From Chryseobacterium sp. CY350 (GTDB taxonomy: Bacteria; Bacteroidota; Bacteroidia; Flavobacteriales; Weeksellaceae), in contig NZ_CP116034.1 in NCBI RefSeq assembly GCF_027945075.1, positions 2,666,001 to 2,730,000 of the forward strand: a stretch of DNA of 64,000 bases. The letters are read 5' to 3'. The stretch's first letter is position 1. Each line of letters starts with the position of its first letter. The position numbers and the translations under genes are program-made. The notes under the pieces are model-generated. The model worked only from the letters and a program-made list of their open reading frames with translations. It did not search any database and was not told the DNA's origin. Below, one piece after another: positions 1 through 7,379 of the stretch.

Positions 1-165
1 ATACCATCTGTCTTTTAATTGAGAAGTTTTACTGCTCAAATATCTTGAATGTCCAGATTTATTCTGTTTATTTTGCTCTGAATGAGGATTGGGTGTTCCT
101 CCTCCGTGCAAACGAGGCTTCCCGGAAACCTTTTGTAGGAATTGTAGATGGGGAAATTTTTCCAT
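1..165 (-). CDS. S8 (subtilisin-like) peptidase, N-terminal fragment
   Basis: Only the first 55 codons lie in the window; the gene runs off the left edge. The ATG at 165 follows the stop of the AAA+ gene by 4 bp, so the two are co-transcribed. The start MEKFPHLQFLQKVSGKPRLH and the Gly-rich stretch after it resemble the conserved N-terminus of S8 peptidases that pair with AAA+ ATPases in bacterial accessory regions. This is recognition from memory. The catalytic Asp-His-Ser domain is outside the window, so protease activity is inferred. It continues without a stop to base 1. Confidence 0.72.
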   Translation of the reverse strand, partial: MEKFPHLQFLQKVSGKPRLHGGGTPNPHSEQNKQNKSGHSRYLSSKTSQLKDRWY

Positions 166-169
166 TAAA

Positions 170-1180
170 TTATTTGTTAAAAGCTAAGTTTTCTTCCAGT
201 GCTTTGTCCAAATCATTTACAGAAATTTCTTTGCTAGAATTTATAATAGATTTTTTTGCTGCATCATTTGCTATTTTAACAACAAGAGCATATGATAATC
301 CTTGCATCTTAGATGCACATTTACTGAGATCAATCTCTTTATTAAGTCTTAATGCTGAAAATGTTATTTTAAGTAGATCTATGATTTCATTTTCGTTTGG
401 TCTAGGCAATTCAATGATTTCATCAAATCTTCTAAACAAAGCTTTATCTAAACTAGCTTCTAAATTTGTTGTAGCAATTAAAATCCCTTGACCCTTGTAC
501 TCTTCTAAAAGTCCTAAAACTATATTAACAATACGATGAATTTCACCAATATCATTAGATTTGGAATCTCTTTGTTGTCCTATAATATCAAACTCATCTA
601 ATAATAAAACGCAAGGGTAGTTTTCAATACTTTCAAACAGTTTATTTAGATTTGATGCTGATTCCCCAAGGTATGAAGATATTATTGTATCGAAACGAAC
701 TTTATAGAAAGGTAATCCCAAATCCCAAGCAATCCTTTCAGCTGTCATACTTTTTCCACATCCTGAACTACCGTACAAAAGTATTTTTTGACGGGGTCTA
801 AGACCGTGGTGAGCTAATCTTTCTCTTGCTATATATTCCTTTTCAATTCTCAACACTTTTTCTTCCACCGATGGAGCAAGAACCATATCGTGTCTTAAAA
901 AATCATTTTCTATATGAGTCGCTAAAGGTAATTTATACCTTCTATCGGCAGGAATCGAAAAAATATCATCTTTACTTTTTGTGAGTTTTAGTACTGGCGA
1001 TCTCTGAGGTTCAATAACTTTTGCAAGATTTCCTTCAAGAATCATATCAAGCCTCTCTGCCAATTTCGTATGCCCCTTTTTTCTCTCATCCTCAATAATG
1101 GAATAAGCTATCCTTACCAAAGGCTCTTCTTTATTGCCTTCGATAGATTTGAACAATCTTGTAAGTAGTGTTTGGTTCAT
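170..1180 (-). CDS. AAA+ ATPase paired with S8 peptidase
   Basis: A 336-residue AAA+ ATPase. Walker A GSSGCGKS is at about 137-144, Walker B VLLLDEFD at 191-198, a sensor-1 ATTN near 236-239, and tandem Arg (finger candidates) near 250. Residues 1-100 are a family-specific helical region; a small lid domain follows the core. It resembles FtsH/CDC48-type single-module ATPases and probably feeds or controls the S8 peptidase encoded 4 bp downstream. Two TAAATTTG boxes (reverse strand, 1204-1211 and 1218-1225) lie just upstream and could be -7 promoter elements. The pair sits directly beside a tRNA operon, a common island insertion point. The function of such pairs is not established; a defence or stress role is inference. 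Confidence 0.85.
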   Translation of the reverse strand: MNQTLLTRLFKSIEGNKEEPLVRIAYSIIEDERKKGHTKLAERLDMILEGNLAKVIEPQRSPVLKLTKSKDDIFSIPADRRYKLPLATHIENDFLRHDMVLAPSVEEKVLRIEKEYIARERLAHHGLRPRQKILLYGSSGCGKSMTAERIAWDLGLPFYKVRFDTIISSYLGESASNLNKLFESIENYPCVLLLDEFDIIGQQRDSKSNDIGEIHRIVNIVLGLLEEYKGQGILIATTNLEASLDKALFRRFDEIIELPRPNENEIIDLLKITFSALRLNKEIDLSKCASKMQGLSYALVVKIANDAAKKSIINSSKEISVNDLDKALEENLAFNK

Positions 1181-1390
1181 CTAGATGATATAACTTTCAG
1201 ATGCAAATTTAAACATTCAAATTTACACTCTAAATATATAAATAATTTTAAGTTTATATTAGAATAAGTTCAGTTATCTATATAAGTAAAGCTTTTAGTG
1301 ATGTAAGTTCAAAATTAAAACATACATAATATTGAATAAGTAGTAAAAGAATAGATAACATAGTCCCCCTTTTATTCCCCCTTGAAAACA

Positions 1391-1425
1391 AAAAAGACTG
1401 TTAATCAATGATTAACAGTCTTTTT
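1391..1425 (-). terminator. Terminator of the tRNA operon
   Basis: A perfect 15-bp stem built from AAAAAGACTGTTAAT and its complement with a short loop, ending in a T run on the reverse strand. It starts 4 bp beyond the 3' end of tRNA-Leu(UAA) and is almost symmetric, so it could also stop transcription from the other side. Confidence 0.88.
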
Positions 1426-1428
1426 GTG

Positions 1429-1510
1429 TACCCCAGACGGGACTTGAACCCGTACATCCGAAGATACAGGATTTTAAGTCCTGCGTGTCTACCAATTCCA
1501 CCACCAGGGC
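1429..1510 (-). tRNA. tRNA-Leu (anticodon UAA)
   Basis: An 82-nt cloverleaf begins GCCCTGG and has the GGTTCAA T-loop, a long variable arm and anticodon loop CTTAAAA, giving anticodon TAA. The acceptor stem pairs with two or three G-U pairs and the discriminator base is A. CCA is not encoded. It is the last tRNA of a three-gene operon read leftward. Confidence 0.95.
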
Positions 1511-1519
1511 ATGGAGTGG

Positions 1520-1592
1520 AGCGAAAAACGGGACTCGAACCCGCGACCCCAACCTTGGCAAGGTTGTGCTCTACCAGCTGAGCTATTTTCGC
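1520..1592 (-). tRNA. tRNA-Gly (anticodon GCC)
   Basis: A 73-nt cloverleaf with acceptor GCGAAAA pairing to TTTTCGC, anticodon loop TTGCCAA (anticodon GCC) and T-loop GGTTCGA. The discriminator is U, and the next three bases (1519-1517 on the reverse strand) read CCA, so the tail appears to be encoded. Middle gene of the Leu-Gly-Leu operon. Confidence 0.95.
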
Positions 1593-1600
1593 ATAATTTG

Positions 1601-1682
1601 TGCGGATGAAGGGACTCGAACCCCCACGCCTCACGGCACCAGATCCTAAGTCTGGCGTGGCTACCAATTACACCACATCCGC
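1601..1682 (-). tRNA. tRNA-Leu (anticodon UAG)
   Basis: An 82-nt class II tRNA. The acceptor GCGGATG pairs perfectly with CATCCGC, the anticodon loop is CTTAGGA (anticodon TAG), and there is a long variable arm. First gene of the tRNA operon; its promoter lies at 1729-1758. Confidence 0.95.
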
Positions 1683-1728
1683 ATTATTATTGAGTTATTT
1701 TAAAGAACTTCTTTCGTTTTTGTGAGTG

Positions 1729-1758
1729 CAAATATAGGGCAATAATTTGTATTTGCAA
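1729..1758 (-). promoter_or_regulatory. Promoter of the tRNA operon
   Basis: On the reverse strand a TTG (1756-1758) is followed after 19 bp by TATATTTG (1729-1736). This matches the flavobacterial consensus TTG-N17-23-TAnnTTTG. Transcription would start about 40 bp upstream of the first tRNA. Confidence 0.75.
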
Positions 1759-1856
1759 GAGTTTTCACAAAAAAAATTATTTTTTTTCAAAATTTATTGG
1801 GGAGGCGTTTTTATTACATTTCAATTTACTACTTTTACAAAGTTAATATTTACGAT

Positions 1857-2240
1857 ATGGAATTACAAGGAACGGTAAAGAAAATCACTGATGTTCAAAC
1901 ATTTGCGAGTGGTTTTCAAAAAAGAGAAATGGTTATTCTTACGCAGGAGCAATACCCACAGCCAATAAACATTGAATTTTTACAGGATAAAATAAATTTA
2001 TTGGACGCTCTGAAAGAAGGAGAAAATGTGAAAGTAGGAATCAACATCAGAGGTAGAGAATGGGTTTCGCCGCAAGGAGAAACTAAGTATTTCAATTCTA
2101 TCACAGGATGGAGAGTAGAAAAAGTGATGGATGGCGGTACGGGTTCTGAACCAACGCAAGCATCTTCTCAACAATCTGCATCACCGGTTTCTAACGAAAA
2201 TCCTTTTGCTGGAGACGACGATGACGATTTACCTTTTTAA
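1857..2240 (+). CDS. DUF3127 protein with SSB-like acidic tail
   Basis: A 127-residue protein of the Bacteroidetes DUF3127 family (MELQGTVKKITDVQTFASGF). The ATG at 1857 is preferred over the in-frame one at 1797, because family members begin with this motif and the intervening residues look like untranslated DNA. The first about 90 residues resemble a small OB-like beta barrel. A Gly/Ser/Gln-rich linker follows, and the protein ends DDDDDLPF. That layout copies single-stranded DNA-binding protein SSB, whose acidic tip ends in Pro-Phe and recruits repair enzymes. The DNA-binding role is inference; the family has no assigned function that I know. It is monocistronic and followed by a strong terminator. 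Confidence 0.85.
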   Translation: MELQGTVKKITDVQTFASGFQKREMVILTQEQYPQPINIEFLQDKINLLDALKEGENVKVGINIRGREWVSPQGETKYFNSITGWRVEKVMDGGTGSEPTQASSQQSASPVSNENPFAGDDDDDLPF

Positions 2241-2262
2241 CTAAAGCATAAAAACAAATACA

Positions 2263-2290
2263 ATCCCGCTTTTTTAAGTGGGATTTTTTT
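2263..2290 (+). terminator. Terminator after the DUF3127 gene
   Basis: The stem ATCCCGCTT / AAGTGGGAT (one G-U pair) is followed by seven T residues. It starts 22 bp after the stop codon and ends just before the aat start. Confidence 0.85.
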
Positions 2291-2296
2291 CACCTC

Positions 2297-2950
2297 ATGA
2301 TCAGACTAGACCCTAACGAAATATCTTTTCCAAACCCGCTGCATTACGACGGTCACGAAGGTATGATCGCTTTTGGCGGAGATTTATCTGTGGAAAGAAT
2401 CTGGTTTGCTTATCAAAACGGGATTTTCCCGTGGTTTAATCCTGATGAAGAAATTTTGTGGTGGTGTCCCGACCCGCGGTTTGTTCTTTTTCCTGACGAA
2501 CTGAAAATTTCAAAATCGATGAAGAAAATTTTGAAGAACAATATTTTTACATTCACCGAGAATAAAAACTTTAAAGAGGTTATCAAAAACTGTCAGGAAA
2601 TCAACCGAAAAGGTCAAGACGGAACCTGGCTTTCTGATGAACTGATGGAATCTTTTACAAAACTCCACGATTTTGGTTTCGCAAAAAGCATTGAAGTCTG
2701 GCAAAATAACGAACTGGTTGGTGGTTTTTACGGATTGCAAATAGGAAAAGTTTTCTGCGGAGAAAGTATGTTTGCGAAAGTGAGCAACGCTTCGAAAGCC
2801 GGATTTATTCATTTCGTTGAAACTCATAAAAATAAATTTGTTTTAATAGATTGTCAGTCTCACACCGAACATCTCGAAAGTTTGGGTGCGAGAATGATTC
2901 CCAAAAAAGAATTTTTAAAAACATTACACAAAAACAATGAACGCAGATAA
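2297..2950 (+). CDS. aat: Leucyl/phenylalanyl-tRNA-protein transferase
   Basis: Aat moves Leu or Phe from aminoacyl-tRNA to proteins with N-terminal Arg or Lys, marking them for ClpAP/ClpS degradation (N-degron pathway) in the cytosol. The 217 residues cover the full family length. Diagnostic blocks are visible: FPNPLHYDGHEGMIAFGGD near the start, GIFPWF at about 43-48, WWCPDPRFV near 56-64, and VGGFYGLQIGKVFCGESMF in the GNAT-like core. The ATG at 2297 gives the expected family N-terminus. The 3' end overlaps the next gene by 14 bp, indicating translational coupling with an unrelated transporter. Confidence 0.96.
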   Translation: MIRLDPNEISFPNPLHYDGHEGMIAFGGDLSVERIWFAYQNGIFPWFNPDEEILWWCPDPRFVLFPDELKISKSMKKILKNNIFTFTENKNFKEVIKNCQEINRKGQDGTWLSDELMESFTKLHDFGFAKSIEVWQNNELVGGFYGLQIGKVFCGESMFAKVSNASKAGFIHFVETHKNKFVLIDCQSHTEHLESLGARMIPKKEFLKTLHKNNERR

Positions 2951-3821
2951 AGAAAAATGGATTCTTCTAATTGTCCTCAGTCTCATTTGGGGATCATCTT
3001 TTATCTTAATTAAAAAATCATTAGATCATTTCTCTCCTTATCAGGTCGGCGCATTGAGAGTTTTAATTGCAGGAATTATTTTGATGCCTATTGCAATATC
3101 AAAGTATAAACTCTTCCCGAAGAAACATTTAAAATGGCTGATTTTAGCTGCATTTACAGGAAACTTCTTCCCAATGTTCCTGTTTCCTATGGCTGAGATG
3201 GAAATCAGCAGCAGCATTGCGGGAATCGTGAATTCCATGATGCCTATTTTTGTGATTATCGTCGGAACATTATTCTGGAAATTTGAAACAACAAAAAGAC
3301 AAATGACCGGAATTTTCATCAGTTTCACCGGAGTTTGTATGCTTGCTTTCGGTGGCGGCGATGATGCAAAGTTTAAAATTTTCCCGATTCTTCTATTGCT
3401 TTTGGCTACTTTATGTTACGCAATCAGTACGACGACGGTAAAATCTAAATTGATGGAAGTATCTTCCACGGTTTTATCGGCTTTTGTATTTTCATTTGTG
3501 TTGTTTTTGCCTTCACTTGTCACTTTGGTTTCTACAGGTTTTGTCTCAACATTTAGTTTTTCAAAAGAAAACATGATCGGATTGATGTTTGTGAGTTTAT
3601 TATCAGTTTTCGGAACCGGACTGGCGATGATGATGAATTATCGTTTGCTGAAAGTTTCCACTCCGCTTTTTGCATCAACGGTGACTTTGCTAATGCCTAT
3701 TGTTGCGATCATCTGGGGAATTTTAGATGGTGAAAAACTGACGGTCTTACAATTTGCGGGAGCAAGTATTATTATTGCCGGTTTGATCTTTTTAAGGGCA
3801 AAAGCTGTTGTTCTAAAATAA
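2937..3821 (+). CDS. EamA/DMT-family transporter
   Basis: A 294-residue inner-membrane protein with about ten hydrophobic helices arranged as two EamA repeats, roughly residues 8-140 and 150-292. The N-terminal LIWGSSFILIKKSL and the second-repeat WGILDGEKLT are typical of drug/metabolite transporters. Substrate cannot be told from sequence; relatives export amino acids or metabolites. The ATG lies inside the aat coding end, so the two form an operon. No clear terminator follows; an IS110 element begins within 50 bp and may have separated this gene from the hairpin now at 5202-5223. Confidence 0.9.
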   Translation: MNADKEKWILLIVLSLIWGSSFILIKKSLDHFSPYQVGALRVLIAGIILMPIAISKYKLFPKKHLKWLILAAFTGNFFPMFLFPMAEMEISSSIAGIVNSMMPIFVIIVGTLFWKFETTKRQMTGIFISFTGVCMLAFGGGDDAKFKIFPILLLLLATLCYAISTTTVKSKLMEVSSTVLSAFVFSFVLFLPSLVTLVSTGFVSTFSFSKENMIGLMFVSLLSVFGTGLAMMMNYRLLKVSTPLFASTVTLLMPIVAIIWGILDGEKLTVLQFAGASIIIAGLIFLRAKAVVLK

Positions 3822-3872
3822 ATGCAGGCTTATTTTATATAGATTAAATGCTTTTTTTAAACGCAAAGATTT

Positions 3873-4907
3873 CTATGTTAATATGCAAGAAGAATTTGAA
3901 TTTTTTAATGATAAAAATTCTTCTCTTTGTAAAAATGGTTGCTTTCGCTTGATGACAGCCATTATTCTGTGTACTAATTTATTTCTGACCGCATTCAAAA
4001 CACTCATCTTATTTTTGCCCTGCTCTACTTTTCTTTTGAAATATGCTTTAATTTCCTGATCACTTCTGATACTTGCCATTGCAGACATGTGAAGTAGTTT
4101 TTTTAGCTTTTGATGAGCCATCTTCGAGATTCTTTCCTTTTTGACAATCGTTCCTGATTGATTTTTAAATGGCACAACACCCGCATAACAAGCTAAATGT
4201 TTTGCATTTTCAAAGGATTTAAAATTATTGGTAACGATGATGAAATTTATCGCACATTGAGTTCCTATTCCGGGAATCGAGGTTAACAAATCCTTGTTTT
4301 TCTTAACTTCTTCATGGGTTTCTATGAGTGTGGAAAGCTGATCTTCTATTTTCTTTATCGATGTTTTTAATGTTTCTATAACTTTCGAATAGGCCTTATT
4401 CAATATCTTGAATTCAAGACAATCATGGCTTTTCGCTTCCCGAAGCTGGTTTTCTAAAGCCGTTTTTTGAAGCAACAAACTGTCTCTGGATTTTGTTAAT
4501 ATATTCATTTGTCTGATAACTGCTGAAGGTTCTTCGTAAGCAATTAATTTATCTCGATACCGAACTGCATATTGTGCTATTCTCAAAGCATCTCTTTTGT
4601 CATCTTTTCCCCGCAAATCTGTCGTTGCCTTCTTAATTTTTACAGGATGTTCCACCCAGAGTAAAACTTTTGACTGTGAAGCAGTTTTTTCCAAAGGTCT
4701 GTTATAAATCCCCGTATTTTCACAGCAAACAAGCAATTCGTCTCCTTTTATACTGAGTAATTTCAACATAGATTTAAAAAATGATTCAATACTTTTCTGT
4801 GTATTTTCGATAATCATTTCACAATGAATCTTATACTCAAAATCAATCACGGCACAATCTAGTTTTGATTTGGAAATATCGATTCCAATAACGTACTTTT
4901 GTTTCAT
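3873..4907 (-). CDS. IS110-family transposase (DEDD recombinase)
   Basis: A 344-residue recombinase for RNA-guided, cut-and-paste-like insertion. The start MKQKYVIGIDISKSKLDCAV holds the first Asp of the RuvC-like DEDD domain (residues 1-160). A coiled-coil linker follows (about 150-205). The C-terminal IS116/IS110/IS902 domain begins at LLTSIPGIG, near 210, with a helix-hairpin and the YAGVVPFKNQSG block that carries the catalytic Ser region. The start at 4907 is chosen because the conserved fold begins there; an upstream ATG at 4925 adds six residues. The frame is intact, so the element may be active. Confidence 0.93.
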   Translation of the reverse strand: MKQKYVIGIDISKSKLDCAVIDFEYKIHCEMIIENTQKSIESFFKSMLKLLSIKGDELLVCCENTGIYNRPLEKTASQSKVLLWVEHPVKIKKATTDLRGKDDKRDALRIAQYAVRYRDKLIAYEEPSAVIRQMNILTKSRDSLLLQKTALENQLREAKSHDCLEFKILNKAYSKVIETLKTSIKKIEDQLSTLIETHEEVKKNKDLLTSIPGIGTQCAINFIIVTNNFKSFENAKHLACYAGVVPFKNQSGTIVKKERISKMAHQKLKKLLHMSAMASIRSDQEIKAYFKRKVEQGKNKMSVLNAVRNKLVHRIMAVIKRKQPFLQREEFLSLKNSNSSCILT

Positions 4908-4925
4908 AAATTTTAAGTTTATCAT

Positions 4926-5127
4926 TCACAATGAGAGTTTTGTCTAAGCCCTTGATAATAGGTCGTAATCCTAAATTTCTATTATGATCTTACTCTCAAA
5001 GAAACAGGGTTCATAATCTTTGCATAGGTCTTAATACCTTGGTCGCAAACCGGTTCACCCTGTTTCTTGTGAATGTGTTGATGAGATAAAAATAATCTTG
5101 TTTTTTTTATCCTACAAACTAAAGGTT
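4926..5127 (-). ncRNA. Candidate IS110 bridge RNA
   Basis: The leader upstream of the transposase folds into two nested stem-loops on the reverse strand. Stem 1 is a perfect 12-bp AAGAAACAGGGT / ACCCTGTTTCTT (5057-5068 with 4999-5010) around a 46-nt loop. Stem 2 pairs 4992-4997 with 4933-4938, and inside it 4979-4985 with 4955-4961, leaving a 17-nt loop. IS110 elements are known to encode such two-loop bridge RNAs in this position. Loop 1 carries GCAAAGATT, present at the left insertion junction (3863-3871); loop 2 carries ATTTCTAT (complement strand), present at the right donor end (3870-3877). Ends of the RNA are not defined. Confidence 0.6.
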
Positions 5128-5201
5128 CGCTAAGATTTTTTTTAAAATACTCACTGCTTTTAAGTTCGCAAGGGCGTTCCACTTAGCAGAGAACACAAAA
5201 A

Positions 5202-5223
5202 TCCTGCATTGCTGCAGGATTAT
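5202..5223. terminator. Bidirectional terminator hairpin
   Basis: A perfect 9-bp stem AATCCTGCA / TGCAGGATT with loop TTGC, flanked by A and T runs on both sides. It lies between the TPR gene (reverse) and the IS110 element; before the insertion it would also have served the EamA gene. Confidence 0.75.
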
Positions 5224-5259
5224 TTTTATTTAAATTGATTCAAAACTTGTTATTGATAG

Positions 5260-5345
5260 CTGTCTCCGCAGCCCGACTTGAGTGGAAATCCTTTTTGTTT
5301 TTTCCAAAAAAATAAAAAGATTGGGAACGGAAGGCGGAAAAGCTG
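5260..5345. repeat. 86-nt imperfect hairpin element
   Basis: Between the TPR gene and the terminator lies an unusually GC-structured stretch in AT-rich DNA. Paired blocks run in order: AGCT/AGCT, TCCGC/GCGGA, CCG/CGG, AATC/GATT and TTTTT/AAAAA, giving one long interrupted stem. It resembles intergenic elements I associate with Chryseobacterium genomes, but only one copy is present here. It could act in the 3' UTR of the TPR transcript or be a REP-like mobile repeat. Confidence 0.5.
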
Positions 5346-5383
5346 CCCCAATAAAACTATTATATTAGGCACTCATTTTCTTT

Positions 5384-6766
5384 CTATTCACTTTTTTTCT
5401 TCACTTTTGCCTTCGCCTTTTTCACCTCGTCTTTGATATACGGATACTTTTTTTGCATATCAGTAACCAAAGAAGCATCAAGCTGCAATGCTTTTTCAAG
5501 CATTTCTGCGCCTTTTTTGTTATCCTTTAAATTCAAATAACAGTTGCTTAGCTGATAATAAAGTTCTGCGCGGTTGTGATGTTCTAAAGCAGCAATTAAA
5601 ACCGTTACCGCTTCTTCATATTCGCCGACGAGCATTAAAACTTCAGTATACGCGTACCAGTTGTAAAATCTGGACGGTTCTGCATCTACCAATTTTTTCA
5701 GGCAAGAAAGGCTTTCTTCAAATTTTCCTGAGTCAATAAATAAAAACGCAAGTCTTTTCTGATATTCAAGATTTCCATCATTCAGCAAAGTTGCTTCTCT
5801 CGCAAAGTGAAGAGCTTCCGGCATTCCGCCCATTTCTTCGTATAAGTAAGATTGCTCCATCATCGCCATATAAAACTGAGGATCTTCTCTCAATGATTTC
5901 TGGAAATAGTTCAGAGCTACCGTTGGCTGTTTTAATGCCTTATAACACAGTCCGATTTTATAAAACGTAAACGCTTTTGTATATTCCAACTCAAGCATTT
6001 CTTCATAAACCTCGACTGCTTTTTTGTATTGATTTAAAGCTTCATAACAAGCTGCTTTACTTGCATAAACTCCAACAGCGCTGGAATTGATTGCCAACAT
6101 ATAATCGAAACCTTTAATAGCTTCTTCATAATTTTTTCTGTTGAAATAATACTGTCCGTACTCGCTCCACGCTACTTCTGAGTAGGCAAAATTATCAAGA
6201 TAGTCATTCAGGAAAGCGATTGCTTCCTCACTCTTATTCAGATCACTGAAGCAGATCATTGCATTCTCCAAAGAATATTCGTCTGTAGGATCATCTTTCA
6301 ATGCCTGCTGATAATGTTTAAGAGCGTTAAAAGGGTCTCCTAAATTCACATATTCATCTGCAATAAAATTATTAAGGAAGTTTTCTTCTTCATTTAATTC
6401 TAAAGCTTTTTTGCAAATTTCAATAGATTTTCTAGGATTTCCTAAATTCGAATAATACTTTGCGTAACATACCAAAAAGTCTGTATTCTCCATAGAAGAA
6501 CCTTTTAACTCATTGATCATTTCCTTCGCCGTATTATAATCTTCCCATTCTAAGAGCACTTCAAGTTTTTTGATCTTGATATCCAAAGAATTGGGATGAA
6601 GTTTGAGACCGTAAGTTACTGCCATATCAGCGTAATTAAAATCTCCCAACTCCAGATAATAAACAATAATGTCATCTAATTCTTCTGTATCGAAGTAGAA
6701 TTCATCATTATTTTCCATCATTTCCTCGAACTTTTTCACAAGTTCATTTCCAAAATATTCTTCCAA
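5384..6766 (-). CDS. Tetratricopeptide repeat protein
   Basis: A 460-residue protein made almost entirely of TPR units of about 34 residues, from about residue 30 to 440; the A/G/Y/A pattern is clear in units such as YYSNLGNPRKSIEICKKALE and YYFNRKNYEEAIKGFDYMLA. There is no signal peptide or membrane segment, so it is cytosolic, and it ends in a Lys-rich tail (KKAKAKVKKKSE). TPR arrays form protein-binding superhelices; the partner is unknown. It is probably transcribed alone. A TAATTTTG box (reverse, 6796-6803) upstream is a possible -7 element. Confidence 0.9.
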   Translation of the reverse strand: MEEYFGNELVKKFEEMMENNDEFYFDTEELDDIIVYYLELGDFNYADMAVTYGLKLHPNSLDIKIKKLEVLLEWEDYNTAKEMINELKGSSMENTDFLVCYAKYYSNLGNPRKSIEICKKALELNEEENFLNNFIADEYVNLGDPFNALKHYQQALKDDPTDEYSLENAMICFSDLNKSEEAIAFLNDYLDNFAYSEVAWSEYGQYYFNRKNYEEAIKGFDYMLAINSSAVGVYASKAACYEALNQYKKAVEVYEEMLELEYTKAFTFYKIGLCYKALKQPTVALNYFQKSLREDPQFYMAMMEQSYLYEEMGGMPEALHFAREATLLNDGNLEYQKRLAFLFIDSGKFEESLSCLKKLVDAEPSRFYNWYAYTEVLMLVGEYEEAVTVLIAALEHHNRAELYYQLSNCYLNLKDNKKGAEMLEKALQLDASLVTDMQKKYPYIKDEVKKAKAKVKKKSE

Positions 6767-6833
6767 TATAGTATCTCAGCGTTATTTTCAAAGTTCAAAA
6801 TTATTTTATAAACTTCGAAAAAACTTTTTTTAA

Positions 6834-7133
6834 TTAAATTTTCCTATTGCTAGGATTTTGTCGATTTGAAAAAAATGAAATAATTTCAATCTTTTCATTT
6901 TCTATTTTATAGTATAAAGTATTAAACTTTGCTGTAACCACTTTACGAATATCTAATTTTTCAGTTCTTGAAAAAACTAGCGGATTTTCTGAAATTATAT
7001 CTAAATTTCTTTCAATTTCAACCGACAACCTTCTCAATTCCTTATTTGTAAAATTCCGCTCTAAATATTCAATTGTTTCTTCTAACTCTTTTAGTGATTG
7101 ATCAGACCAAACGATTTCATAGCCACTTTTCAT
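6834..7133 (-). CDS. RelE/ParE-family toxin
   Basis: A 99-residue toxin of the RelE/ParE superfamily: IVWSDQSLKELEETIEYLER at the N-terminus, then the RKVVTAKFNTLYYKIENEKI strand block near 65-84 and a final FFSNRQNPSNRKI. ParE members poison gyrase and RelE members cut mRNA on the ribosome; this sequence looks closer to ParE-like proteins, and the target is not proven. Its start overlaps the upstream antitoxin gene by 17 bp, ensuring coupled translation with the antitoxin made first. Confidence 0.87.
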   Translation of the reverse strand: MKSGYEIVWSDQSLKELEETIEYLERNFTNKELRRLSVEIERNLDIISENPLVFSRTEKLDIRKVVTAKFNTLYYKIENEKIEIISFFSNRQNPSNRKI

Positions 7134-7341
7134 AAAGCTTTTTTACTTCAGAATGAGCAACCACTCTACCTTCTTCAATATCTTTTAGTCCTAATTCTAT
7201 CGATTTTTTTTCAGCCTCTGAAAGTTCATCATACCAATCTTCCTCTGGAATTTCTTCTACAAAATCAATTTCAACCGCCTTCAAAATCGCTTTTATCTTA
7301 GCGAGTTCTTTTTTATTTTTAGGATTAATGGTAATTGTCAT
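7117..7341 (-). CDS. Antitoxin of the RelE/ParE pair
   Basis: A 74-residue acidic protein beginning MTITINPKNKKELAKIKAIL. The short beta-strand start could be a DNA-binding or dimerization element, and the helical C-terminus, with many Glu and a terminal EVKKLYEKWL, is the likely toxin-wrapping part. Assignment rests mainly on gene order (small gene first, overlapping the toxin) and on resemblance to Bacteroidetes antitoxins of this size. Autoregulation of the pair would be expected but no operator was identified. Confidence 0.8.
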   Translation of the reverse strand: MTITINPKNKKELAKIKAILKAVEIDFVEEIPEEDWYDELSEAEKKSIELGLKDIEEGRVVAHSEVKKLYEKWL

Positions 7342-7379
7342 CGTACTATTTTCTATACTAAATATACAAAAATTCTGAA

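Larger units (their letters stand above)
3869..5134 (-). mobile_element. IS110-family insertion sequence
   Basis: An element of about 1266 bp with a DEDD transposase and a non-coding leader of about 220 bp. The short direct repeats CGCAAAGATTT (3862-3872) and CGCTAAGATTT (5128-5138) mark the probable junctions; the exact crossover inside GATT is not resolvable. No terminal inverted repeats are seen, as expected for IS110. The host sequence looks like an intergenic repeat (AAACGCAAAGATTT). The transposase stop codon TAG (3875-3873) lies within a few bases of the right end. Confidence 0.75.

Noticed and set aside
45..491. A 148-residue forward ORF at the left edge
   Set aside because: Antisense to the AAA+ and S8 peptidase genes, which have clear motifs.
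1401..1667. An 88-residue ORF
   Set aside because: It is read straight through the tRNA genes; tRNA structure explains the sequence fully.
4982..5182. A 66-residue ORF upstream of the IS110 transposase
   Set aside because: It overlaps the stem-loops of the putative bridge RNA and extends past the likely element end; no protein features.
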